A stretch of DNA of 62,404 bases from Rhodobacteraceae bacterium 63075. GTDB taxonomy: Bacteria; Pseudomonadota; Alphaproteobacteria; Rhodobacterales; Rhodobacteraceae. Within the stretch, counting starts at the first letter, position 1, and the number at the start of each line of letters is the position of its first letter. Below are positions 56,217-62,404 of the stretch, piece by piece. The translations under genes were made by a program, and so were the position numbers. Below the pieces are notes generated by a model, which did no database searches, had not been told where the DNA came from, and saw only the letters and a list, made by a program, of their open reading frames with translations. Location: NCBI GenBank assembly GCA_003417655.1, contig QVMW01000017.1, positions 1 to 62,404 on the forward strand. Reading direction: 5' to 3'.

Positions 56217-57518
56217 TCAACGCTTGATGTTGGCGGTTTCCTGCAACATCTCGTCCACGGTCTGGATGACCTTGGCATTCGAGGTATAGGCACGCTGCGT
56301 CTCGATCATTGATGTCAACTCACCAGCGACATCAGTCGTCGATTCCTCGCGGGCGAAGGAAACGATATCGCCGGTGGGCCCGTCACTCGCGTCCCAAAGG
56401 AAGAAAGAACCGCTCTCCGGCGAAGGCTGGTAGGTCTGTTGATCGAGCGCCACCATACCGTTCGGGTTTGGCAGGGAAACGAGCGGAATCTGGTAGATCG
56501 TGCGGGTGATGCCTGTATCGAAGAACGCGTGGACCATCCCGTTCGAGTCGACCTCGACAGAGGTCATGTTACCCACCGGCGTTCCATCCTTGGAGATCGA
56601 GACCGGCGCGAAGCTGTCCGAGAGCTGCGTCAGACCTTCGGATGTGCCCGTAACACCGATATCCAGCGTCATCGGGCCGCCAGCGACATTCACTTCCACT
56701 TCGCCTGTCACCGGATCATATGGCCCTCCGGTGATCGTCGCCACCGAAGCCATTGTTCCGCCTGCGGAGCGACTGTCATCGAAGGTCAGCGTATATTCAC
56801 CGATAACCACCCCGGGATTCGCGGAATCGGTGATCGTCATCGTCCATTCGTTCGAAACACCGGTGCCCGGCACCGTCGGGCTGAATTCGATCTCCAGGTT
56901 CTCGGATGTTCCCATGTTGTCATAGTATTCCACTGACAGTGCCTGCGTATCGCCGGGCGCACCGGCTTCCGTGGACGTCGCGGGAAGATTCACGCCAAGG
57001 TCGATCCGCGTTGTCGGCTCGCCGGAAAACTGGTTCACGTTGATCTGCACGGGCTCGAGGCCATCGGCGGTGTCGCGCGGAAATGTCGGGATGGTGCCGT
57101 CTGGCTCGGCCGGCCAGCCGAGTAGCGTAAGCCCACCTTCCGTCTGCAAATAGCCTTCTGCGTCGGTGCGGAAAGACCCTGTCGTCGCCAACAGCATCTG
57201 CGATTGCCCGTTCCCGCTGGCGATGTCCGAACTGCTGGCCACCGGGAGGAACCCCCGGCCACGCACGGCAAGGTCAGTGGGATTTGAGGTCGCAACAAGG
57301 GCGCCGCGCTGGTCGATGAGCCGCTGCGTCGTCGAGCGCACACCCCCTGCCGAGTATGTACCCCCTGTCGAGGAGATGACCATCGAATGGAAATCGGCCT
57401 CCATCCGCTTGTAGCCGAAGGTCGCGGAGTTGGAGATGTTGTCGGAGATCGTCGCCAGCCGGGTCGCATTGGCCGTAAGCCCTGCGACACCGGCATTGAG
57501 CGAGGAGGAAATTGTCAT
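56217..57518 (-). CDS. flgE: Flagellar hook protein FlgE
   Basis: The hook subunit, 433 residues. The N-terminus MTISSSLNAGVAGLTANATR and the motif SDNISNSATFGYKRMEADF near 26-44 are typical, as are the C-terminal EESTTDVAGELTSMIETQRA and VDEMLQETANIKR. ATG 57518 has AAAGG upstream; the ATG at 57542 would add eight residues. A CtrA-like site lies about 57 bp upstream. It heads the flgE-flgK-flgL-flgI unit. Confidence 0.95.
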   Translation of the reverse strand: MTISSSLNAGVAGLTANATRLATISDNISNSATFGYKRMEADFHSMVISSTGGTYSAGGVRSTTQRLIDQRGALVATSNPTDLAVRGRGFLPVASSSDIASGNGQSQMLLATTGSFRTDAEGYLQTEGGLTLLGWPAEPDGTIPTFPRDTADGLEPVQINVNQFSGEPTTRIDLGVNLPATSTEAGAPGDTQALSVEYYDNMGTSENLEIEFSPTVPGTGVSNEWTMTITDSANPGVVIGEYTLTFDDSRSAGGTMASVATITGGPYDPVTGEVEVNVAGGPMTLDIGVTGTSEGLTQLSDSFAPVSISKDGTPVGNMTSVEVDSNGMVHAFFDTGITRTIYQIPLVSLPNPNGMVALDQQTYQPSPESGSFFLWDASDGPTGDIVSFAREESTTDVAGELTSMIETQRAYTSNAKVIQTVDEMLQETANIKR

Positions 57519-57575
57519 GGATACGCCTTTCTGCTGCATCAACCTCAGTTGACCAACAGTTCTAAGGCGCTCCGC

Positions 57576-57590
57576 TTAACACGGGGCTAA
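57576..57590 (-). promoter_or_regulatory. CtrA-like site upstream of flgE
   Basis: TTAA-N7-CTAA followed by C on the plus strand, one mismatch from the CtrA pattern, about 57 bp from the flgE start codon. Confidence 0.45.
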
Positions 57591-57625
57591 CATCTAAAAT
57601 TTTCCGGGTTTCTCCCGCGCGGCAC

Positions 57626-58486
57626 TCAATGGTCACTGCGCAGGAAAACCACCTCGAGCCTGTTGTTCCGAACCGCCATCGGGTTGCTCACGGCCGGGCT
57701 TCTGTCAGCATGCCCCGTCATCCGCTTGAACCGCGTGCGCGCGACCTTCTGGCCCTCTAGCAATCGGCGCATTGCGTCGGCGCGCGCGGTCGAAAGATTC
57801 CAGACAGGGTTACGTTCCAGCACGACAGGCTCAGCCCGTGTATGTCCGCCAATGGCAATGTCGTTGGCAACGAGCGCAGAGATCTCAGCAATCACTTCGG
57901 CCAACTCCCGCAAGAGGGCGGTCGGTTCGGCACTCCCCAACCGAAACAACGGCGTGGCCTCGGTGTCGAATATCTCCACGATCAGGCCCTCGTCGGTGAC
58001 GCGGGTAATGATGTGTTGCAAGGCTTCATCGGAGACACGGCTTTCCCCCGACCGCCCGGAAAGGGCTTTCTCAACCTCGGCAAAGGCTTCGACCTCTTCG
58101 CGCGCCGCAGCCGCATTCGAAGCCTCTCCTTCCGCAAGAAGGCCCATCTCGCCGCGCGCTTGACGGGATTCTGTCGGGCGCGCATTCGTTGCGCCGGTAC
58201 CGTTCTGGGGCAGGGTCATTTCGGAGAAGACGGAATCACCTCCGAAATTGCCATCACCACCACCTGATATGCGGTTGATCGGAACGGTGGGACTGAAATA
58301 GTCAGCCACACCTTTTCTTTGCTGTTCGGTCGTTGCGTTCAGCAGCCACATCAGCAGGAAGAACGCCATCATGGCGGTCACGAAGTCGGCATAGGCAACC
58401 TTCCAGGCACCGCCATGGTGCCCATCGCCGCCGGCCTTCTTCTTCCTTTTGATGATGACTGGCGCGACATTGCTCTGTGCGCTCAT
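57626..58486 (-). CDS. motB: Flagellar motor stator protein MotB
   Basis: The peptidoglycan-binding stator subunit, 286 residues. After a basic N-terminus comes the single membrane helix with the proton-carrying aspartate (Asp34 in AYADFVTAMMAFFLLMWLL). The OmpA-like domain includes AIGGHTRAEP and WNLSTARADAMRRLL near 235, and the later RNNRLEVVFL. ATG 58486 has AAGGTGG upstream; GTG codons at 58492 and 58495 are alternatives. It sits upstream of flgE, 17 kb from motA. Confidence 0.94.
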   Translation of the reverse strand: MSAQSNVAPVIIKRKKKAGGDGHHGGAWKVAYADFVTAMMAFFLLMWLLNATTEQQRKGVADYFSPTVPINRISGGGDGNFGGDSVFSEMTLPQNGTGATNARPTESRQARGEMGLLAEGEASNAAAAREEVEAFAEVEKALSGRSGESRVSDEALQHIITRVTDEGLIVEIFDTEATPLFRLGSAEPTALLRELAEVIAEISALVANDIAIGGHTRAEPVVLERNPVWNLSTARADAMRRLLEGQKVARTRFKRMTGHADRSPAVSNPMAVRNNRLEVVFLRSDH

Positions 58487-58534
58487 ATCCACCACCTTGT
58501 TTTCTCACCCAGCTACAGGCTTAGGCCGCAAGCC

Positions 58535-58549
58535 TTACCGCGAGCTTAA
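58535..58549 (-). promoter_or_regulatory. CtrA-like site upstream of motB
   Basis: TTAC-N7-TTAAC on the plus strand, one mismatch from the full CtrA pattern TTAA-N7-TTAAC, 48 bp from the motB start codon. Confidence 0.5.
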
Positions 58550-58601
58550 CGAAACAAGGCATTCTCGTGATCATCCAAGGCCGTTCCGTGGCAGCCTTTC
58601 G

Positions 58602-59630
58602 TCAGCGCATCGTTTCCCCACGATCGATGCGTGGCGTGAGCGTGATCTTGCGCTCGAATGCAGCGGTCTCATCCTCGACGCGCGCCAAGATGATCTGCGC
58701 TGCGGTTTCGCCAATTTCGGTGCGGCAGGCATCCATCGTGGCGAGTTGCTTCGGCAGCCCCTTGAGAAGCTCCACACCGTTGAACCCCGCCAGCCCGATC
58801 TGGCCGGGAACATCGATCCCCGCCTCGAGACAATAGAGCATACCGCCAGCACCGATCATGTCATTCGAATAGTAGATGAAATCCAGCTCCGGAGTGCGCT
58901 CCAGAACGGCCCTGGTCATCTCGCGCCCCTTCAGAAGCGCCGAGCCGCCCGAATAGAATTCCTGGTCGGCAATCTCGACACCCGCCTTGGCGAGCGCCTC
59001 CGTGAACCCTTCGAAACGCTTTCGGGCGCGGTGATCCATCGGCATTTTTGTCCCGAGAAAGGCAATCCGCTCGTGCCCGTCCCGCGCGATCGCCTCTCCC
59101 ATCTGTCGGCCCGCCGCGCGATGCGAGATGCCCACGGCAGTATCCACCGGCTCACCGTCCACATCCATGATCTCGACGACGGGAATTCCCGAAGCCCTGA
59201 GCATGGCCCGCGCCTTCTCGGAATGCTCGAGCCCCGCGATGATCACCCCCGAAGGCCGCCACGAGAGCATCTCGTAGAGCACCTTCTCTTCCTTTTCGGG
59301 CAGATAATCCGTGATCCCGACCACCGGCTGAAGCGCGCTGTCCTCCAGAACCGACGTGATCCCCGAGAGCACCTCGGGAAAGACCATGTTCTTCATGGAG
59401 GGGATGACAACGGCAACGAGGTTGACGCGCTGGCTGGCAAGAGCCCCGGCGATCTTGTTGGGAACATAGCCGAGCCGCCCCGCCGCATCGAGCACCTTGG
59501 CCCGCGTCGCTTCGGAGACGTCGCCACGGTTCCTGAGCACGCGGCTCACCGTCATTTCAGAAACACCCGACGCCTCGGATACATCCCTAAGCGTGAGCGG
59601 GCGGCTTGTATTCTGTGTCACGAAGTTCAC
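58602..59630 (-). CDS. LacI-family transcriptional regulator
   Basis: A 342-residue sugar-responsive repressor. The helix-turn-helix is at about 13-32 (TLRDVSEASGVSEMTVSRVL), the hinge-type segment PNKIAGALASQ at 57-67, and the periplasmic-binding-like ligand domain fills the rest. The closest match by eye is the gluconate repressor GntR subgroup, but no sugar genes lie in the window, so its targets are elsewhere or in trans. It is the boundary gene between the flagellar locus and tRNA-Arg. Confidence 0.9.
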   Translation of the reverse strand: MNFVTQNTSRPLTLRDVSEASGVSEMTVSRVLRNRGDVSEATRAKVLDAAGRLGYVPNKIAGALASQRVNLVAVVIPSMKNMVFPEVLSGITSVLEDSALQPVVGITDYLPEKEEKVLYEMLSWRPSGVIIAGLEHSEKARAMLRASGIPVVEIMDVDGEPVDTAVGISHRAAGRQMGEAIARDGHERIAFLGTKMPMDHRARKRFEGFTEALAKAGVEIADQEFYSGGSALLKGREMTRAVLERTPELDFIYYSNDMIGAGGMLYCLEAGIDVPGQIGLAGFNGVELLKGLPKQLATMDACRTEIGETAAQIILARVEDETAAFERKITLTPRIDRGETMR

Positions 59631-59732
59631 GTCCTTTCAGGGCACGGCACATGCTAGCGCAACCACAAGAGCCCCCGCAAGCGCGTTTGGGGCTGACACT
59701 CCCCCATGAAGGCGCTAAAACCGCCCTCAAGC

Positions 59733-59809
59733 GGCCCTGTGGCTCAACTGGATAGAGCAGCCCCCTCCTAAGGGGCAGGTTGCAGGTTCGAATCCTGCCG
59801 GGGTCGCCA
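59733..59809 (+). tRNA. tRNA-Arg (anticodon CCT)
   Basis: A 77-nt cloverleaf: acceptor stem GGCCCTG paired with CGGGGTC (two G-U pairs), D arm GCTC...GAGC, anticodon stem GCCCC/GGGGC with loop CTCCTAA (anticodon CCT), TPsiC arm GCAGG-TTCGAAT-CCTGC, discriminator G and an encoded CCA (59807-59809). It reads AGG codons. The integrase gene starts its stop codon 3 nt past the CCA, which marks this tRNA as the integration site. Confidence 0.95.
59784..59809 (+). other. Probable attachment-site half in the tRNA-Arg 3' end
   Basis: Integrases of this type usually recombine at tRNA 3' ends and leave a direct repeat of that end at the far side of the element. The far repeat would lie outside this window, so the site is inferred from the gene arrangement only. 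Confidence 0.4.
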
Positions 59810-59811
59810 AT

Positions 59812-60915
59812 TCATGATTTTTTACCTTTCTTTTCAGCGTCTTGTGGGTGCGTTTTGCCCAACCCGCCGTGAAGGTTGGACAAGTTTTCGAGCAAATCCA
59901 GCGCTGACGACGCTAATGTCATGCGATTTGCTGCGGCAATGTAGCGACGGGCTTCGTGATGTGAGCGATGCCCAAGGAACGCTGCAATCTGTGCTTCCGT
60001 AGCACCAGCTTCGGCCAGACGCATAGCGCCGTGCTTGCGCAACCCATGTGTGCGACACTTGGTCGACAAACCTGCTGCTACTACGACATCGGCAAACCAA
60101 TTGCCAAATCCCTCCGTTGTGTACGGCTTGCCATCTTTGCGCGTTATAAAAACCGTCCTTTGATCATTGATGGTGGCAAGCTCGCGTGTGAGGTCGGGCA
60201 GTTTTGCAAGCGGCAACTCAACCTTACCACCCGTCTTTCCTCTGGCATATCTGATAACCCCGCCACGAATATTGAGCGGACCCATTCGAGCGGCGTCCTG
60301 CCGGGCCGCCCCCGTGCCGAGCACCAACTCGAAAGCCAACCGTGGCTTAGTACCGCTTGGATGAAACTCGCGAAACTGAGCAATCTCTTCGTGCGTCCAT
60401 GTATGATAACCTTGTGTTTCGATTTTCCGGCGATCGATCTCACTGGTCGGATGTGGCCCCGAATACCCATGCTGGCGGTTGGCCCACTTGTAGATCTGAG
60501 CGATCTCTTTATGCAGCCGATTGGCAGCCTCTGGGCCTCCCTTGCGATCCATCAATGCCGCGATATGACGTGGCAGCAAATCAGCATAATGGGCAGGACC
60601 AATAGTTTCCCGGATCCAGTCAAGACGCCTTCGTTTTGCATAGCGAGTGGCTTTTGAAAGGTCCCCGAATGCTCGGCTTCCCAGGTAATCTTCGACGAGA
60701 AATGCAATTGTACGTCTGTCGGTTCTTGACTGCTGTTCTCGTGGTTCGGAAATTGCCACTTCGTAAAGAGCTCGAAACTCATCTGACCCGAAGACGGCAT
60801 CTATGTAACAATCAATCTTACGTCCTTTGATCGTTCTACGCAGACGCCACCGGGATTTTCCATGGCGGTCGGTAGCTTTGGTGACGCCTGGAAATTTTGA
60901 CTTACGTCTGGTCAT
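59812..60915 (-). CDS. Tyrosine recombinase / phage-type integrase
   Basis: A 367-residue site-specific recombinase. The N-terminal part contains an SAM-like core-binding domain (about 75-150). In the catalytic domain I see Arg205 (GAARQDAARMG; the usual TGxRxxE motif has Gln in place of its second position here), His290 and Arg293 (THGLRKHG), His316 (LGHRS) and Tyr325 (ARRYIAA). All essential residues are present. The stop is 3 nt from the tRNA-Arg CCA, and the start overlaps the upstream small gene by 14 nt. Confidence 0.92.
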   Translation of the reverse strand: MTRRKSKFPGVTKATDRHGKSRWRLRRTIKGRKIDCYIDAVFGSDEFRALYEVAISEPREQQSRTDRRTIAFLVEDYLGSRAFGDLSKATRYAKRRRLDWIRETIGPAHYADLLPRHIAALMDRKGGPEAANRLHKEIAQIYKWANRQHGYSGPHPTSEIDRRKIETQGYHTWTHEEIAQFREFHPSGTKPRLAFELVLGTGAARQDAARMGPLNIRGGVIRYARGKTGGKVELPLAKLPDLTRELATINDQRTVFITRKDGKPYTTEGFGNWFADVVVAAGLSTKCRTHGLRKHGAMRLAEAGATEAQIAAFLGHRSHHEARRYIAAANRMTLASSALDLLENLSNLHGGLGKTHPQDAEKKGKKS

Positions 60916-61108
60916 GCGCGACCCCTAACATTTGATCAATATCCGGGCCGCTTGCCTTTGCCGGTGATTGGCCCTCGCGATAGACAGTTATCTCACCAGT
61001 CGCGTGATTGACTGTATATGCGCCAACAGCGAACCCAGCATCGACCGCCCCGCGTAGGGTGCGGCTGATTTCGGTCAGTGTTACCTTTGCGGGACGATTG
61101 GCCATCAT
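60902..61108 (-). CDS. Small protein upstream of the integrase (possible excisionase-type partner)
   Basis: A 68-residue protein (MMANRPAKVTL...) with a helix-rich N-terminal half (TEISRTLRGAVDAG near 11-24) and a beta-like TGEITVYREG. Its start TGA/ATG overlaps the preceding frame and its end overlaps the integrase start by 14 nt. Small genes in this position are common in roseobacter islands and may act with the integrase, but I see no known excisionase fold. ATG 61105 is an alternative start. A hairpin (61112-61126) covers its GGGAG ribosome site. Confidence 0.6.
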   Translation of the reverse strand: MMANRPAKVTLTEISRTLRGAVDAGFAVGAYTVNHATGEITVYREGQSPAKASGPDIDQMLGVAHDQT

Positions 61109-61371
61109 ACACTCCCGGCTCGGGAGCCTGAATCGCCGGGACGCCGACGCTTCGGAACGTAAGGCCATGATCGACGCCATGCGCGCAGGATTTCTTGCAC
61201 AAGACGTTTACAATGCAAATTAAGAAATTCGACAAAGACGGTGGACAGGTACTGGATCAGCGCAGAAAATTCTTGCCACTGGCAGATAGTTTTGACCGAT
61301 TCCGAGATGCGGCATCCGGTCGTCGTTTCGTCTGTTTCCCTAAATTCCATCAATTTGTGCCGCGCCTTCAT
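61105..61371 (-). CDS. Hypothetical small frame chained to both neighbours (low support)
   Basis: An 88-residue frame whose ATG overlaps the stop of the upstream ribbon-helix-helix gene (ATGA) and whose stop overlaps the start of the next gene. That double overlap is the only support. The C-terminus is rich in Arg and Trp and looks non-native, so it may simply be an untranslated operon leader. Confidence 0.3.
   Translation of the reverse strand: MKARHKLMEFRETDETTTGCRISESVKTICQWQEFSALIQYLSTVFVEFLNLHCKRLVQEILRAWRRSWPYVPKRRRPGDSGSRAGSV
61112..61126 (-). promoter_or_regulatory. Hairpin covering a ribosome-binding site
   Basis: The perfect inverted repeat CTCCCG-GCT-CGGGAG contains the GGGAG ribosome site of the integrase-proximal small gene. 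As RNA it could hide that site unless translation from upstream opens it. The role is inferred. Confidence 0.4.
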
Positions 61372-61517
61372 TCTGCGCTGTCTGCCCGTTTCTTGGCGGC
61401 CAACAAAGCTCGAACGACCTCGGAGTTTTGCGAGCTATAGTTACGCTGAGCCTCTTCCTTGACCCAGTCTTTGAGCTCCTTTGGCAGCCGGAGCATTAGC
61501 GGTTCGCGACAGTGCAT
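61368..61517 (-). CDS. Arc-type ribbon-helix-helix regulator, 49 residues
   Basis: A 49-residue frame, short but well supported: AGGAGG ribosome site 7 nt before ATG 61517 and a clear ribbon-helix-helix pattern (PLMLRLPKELKDWVKEEAQR near 6-25, then SSQNSEVVRALLA). Its N-terminal strand would enter the DNA major groove. It diverges from a second such gene at 61602. It may repress its own operon, including the integrase. Confidence 0.75.
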   Translation of the reverse strand: MHCREPLMLRLPKELKDWVKEEAQRNYSSQNSEVVRALLAAKKRADSAE

Positions 61518-61537
61518 CAATTCACCTCCTGTGTAGG

Positions 61538-61576
61538 CTTGACTTATACATGGCGAGCCGCCAGCATTGCGTCAAG
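61538..61576. promoter_or_regulatory. Divergent promoter with inverted CTTGAC repeat
   Basis: CTTGAC (61538-61543) and GTCAAG (61571-61576) are inverted with centres 33 bp apart, about three helical turns. Each supplies a TTGAC -35-like element for one of the two divergent ribbon-helix-helix genes. It may be the operator for one or both; -10 elements are not convincing. Confidence 0.4.
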
Positions 61577-61601
61577 AACAAATTCATGGCTAGGAGCCAG
61601 T

Positions 61602-61931
61602 ATGGCTGAATATCCTTCATCAACCCAGGACAAGTACATCATCCGCATGCCTGACGGCTTGCGGGATCGGGTCCGGGAAAAAGCGGAGGCGAACCGCCGG
61701 AGCATGAACGCCGAGATCGTCGCCTTGCTGGAAGAGCACTATCCGCCGCAAACTCCGGAGACCGTTCAAGAACCAGCCGCGCGGATCCTGCTTTGGCTCG
61801 CTAGGCGTATAAGGCGCCAGGACCCCAAACCCGGCTCGGCGCGCGACCGCCGGGCGCAGCTTTATGAGACGGTCGCCTCCGATATCGTCACGCGCGCGGA
61901 TGCCATCGCCCGCAGCGCGAAGGAGCGCTAG
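61602..61931 (+). CDS. Arc/Mnt-type DNA-binding protein
   Basis: A 109-residue protein. Residues 8-46 form a ribbon-helix-helix domain of Arc type (DKYIIRMPDGLRDRVREKAE, then NRRSMNAEIVALLEEHY). The C-terminal 60 residues are helical and basic. AGGAG precedes ATG 61602. It is divergent from the smaller Arc-type gene, so the pair may control each other and the integrase operon, as in phage-like switches. Confidence 0.85.
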   Translation: MAEYPSSTQDKYIIRMPDGLRDRVREKAEANRRSMNAEIVALLEEHYPPQTPETVQEPAARILLWLARRIRRQDPKPGSARDRRAQLYETVASDIVTRADAIARSAKER

Positions 61932-61990
61932 CGAGGTTGACGCAGCCACCGAGCGTAAACCGTCACTGATACCTTGCAACTGCCGCGCCA

Positions 61991-62401
61991 TCAGTAACTC
62001 ACCCACTCGAAGCCATGGTTGCCATCGTGGTCCTCCCACTCAACACCAACGCCGCGGCGCCAGCTGGCCCACGAGCATTGTCGCGATGGCAGCACCCAAG
62101 TCGGCGCTGCTGCAGGCGTGGTGGACTGCCAGTCGAAGTCGCCCTGGGTCCCGTATGTCCCGAGGCGCATCGTAAATCGCTCTTCGCAATCGTCCTCGCG
62201 GCCACGTTCGCGATGGCTGTAGTGCCGTACATCCCAAACGCGGATCGAGCGCACGAAGTCGAATTCCCGGCCGCTTATGTCTATGTCTGCGCCACCTTCC
62301 ACCACCTGGGCCAAGATGATTTGGCCAAGCGCCTCGCCGCGTTGGTGGCTGGCTTCCCAGATTCTGGGGGCCGTGCTTTGCATCGGCGCGTGCCCGACCA
62401 C
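61991..62401 (-). CDS. Hypothetical protein, probably truncated by the window end
   Basis: A 136-residue frame that stays open to the window edge, so the true start is probably beyond it (the GTG at 62401 is not supported). The C-terminus is aromatic and acidic (VEWEDHDGNHGFEWVSY). I do not recognise a family. It converges on the Arc/Mnt-type gene. A coding role is plausible but unproven. Confidence 0.35.
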   Translation of the reverse strand: MVGHAPMQSTAPRIWEASHQRGEALGQIILAQVVEGGADIDISGREFDFVRSIRVWDVRHYSHRERGREDDCEERFTMRLGTYGTQGDFDWQSTTPAAAPTWVLPSRQCSWASWRRGVGVEWEDHDGNHGFEWVSY

Positions 62402-62404
62402 CCC

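Larger units (their letters stand above)
59810..62404. mobile_element. Start of a tRNA-Arg integrated element (partial)
   Basis: From tRNA-Arg to the window end lie a tyrosine integrase, small overlapping minus-strand genes, two divergent ribbon-helix-helix genes and an unrecognised frame. Codon choice and spacing differ from the flagellar operons. The right end is beyond 62404, so type (prophage or genomic island) cannot be decided. Confidence 0.65.

Noticed and set aside
61195..61440. Plus-strand small frame opposite the 49-residue Arc-type gene
   Set aside because: It overlaps the better supported minus-strand gene, which has an AGGAGG site and a clear ribbon-helix-helix pattern.

Overview
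The window is high-GC DNA from an alphaproteobacterium, most likely a marine member of the Rhodobacteraceae (Roseobacter group). The evidence is the alphaproteobacterial flagellin regulators FlaF and FlbT, the order of the replication genes (dnaA-dnaN-recF-gyrB beside rpsT, an enoyl-CoA hydratase gene, mutM, ubiE and ubiB), DUF2794 and DUF1285 family genes, a cytochrome c', and flagellar operons with candidate CtrA-type sites (TTAN-N7-TTAN) in their promoters.

Layout. 1-5.5 kb: glutathione-dependent formaldehyde dehydrogenase, an I78-type inhibitor lipoprotein, cytochrome c', a fused RimB-RimK ribosomal-protein glutamate ligase, tgt and a DUF2794 gene. 5.5-17.2 kb: chromosome-maintenance genes, mostly on the minus strand (dnaA, dnaN, recF, gyrB, rpsT, mutM), then the ubiquinone genes ubiE-ubiB. 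17.3-20.1 kb: a two-gene YjbH/YjbF exopolysaccharide-type unit. 20.1-45.1 kb and 52.6-58.5 kb: a large flagellar locus. It encodes rod, hook, rings, export gate, ATPase, hook-length ruler, flagellin with FlaF/FlbT, a dedicated lytic transglycosylase, and both stator genes, which are far apart. fliG and fliM are not in the window. 45.1-52.5 kb: a tightly overlapping MoxR/DUF58/BatA-like/DUF4159 operon and a DUF1285 gene that split the flagellar locus. 58.6-59.6 kb: a LacI-family regulator. 59.7 kb to the end: tRNA-Arg(CCT) followed directly by a tyrosine integrase and small ribbon-helix-helix genes. This is the start of an integrated element that runs off the window.

How the parts work together. 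Most flagellar genes overlap by 4 nt (ATGA) or 1 nt and form about seven operons, several of them divergent. The short FlgJ has only the rod-binding domain, and a separate Slt protein next to flhA can supply peptidoglycan cutting. MotA is co-transcribed with a MotE-like protein, a small membrane coiled-coil protein, FliL, and a large periplasmic protein with an AMIN-like N-terminus. This group looks like a stator-assembly module that has been little studied.

The least explained signals are these: identical TTCGAA-centred hairpins at gene ends; a cluster of GTTAAC and GTGYAC motifs upstream of the DUF2794 gene; the NPEH variant of the FlhB cleavage site; the AMIN-like protein in the motA operon; a FliJ-like orphan after flhB; and a divergent pair of ribbon-helix-helix genes in the tRNA-Arg island. 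I did not find a convincing new defence or mobile system. The nearest candidates are the motA module and the island promoter region.
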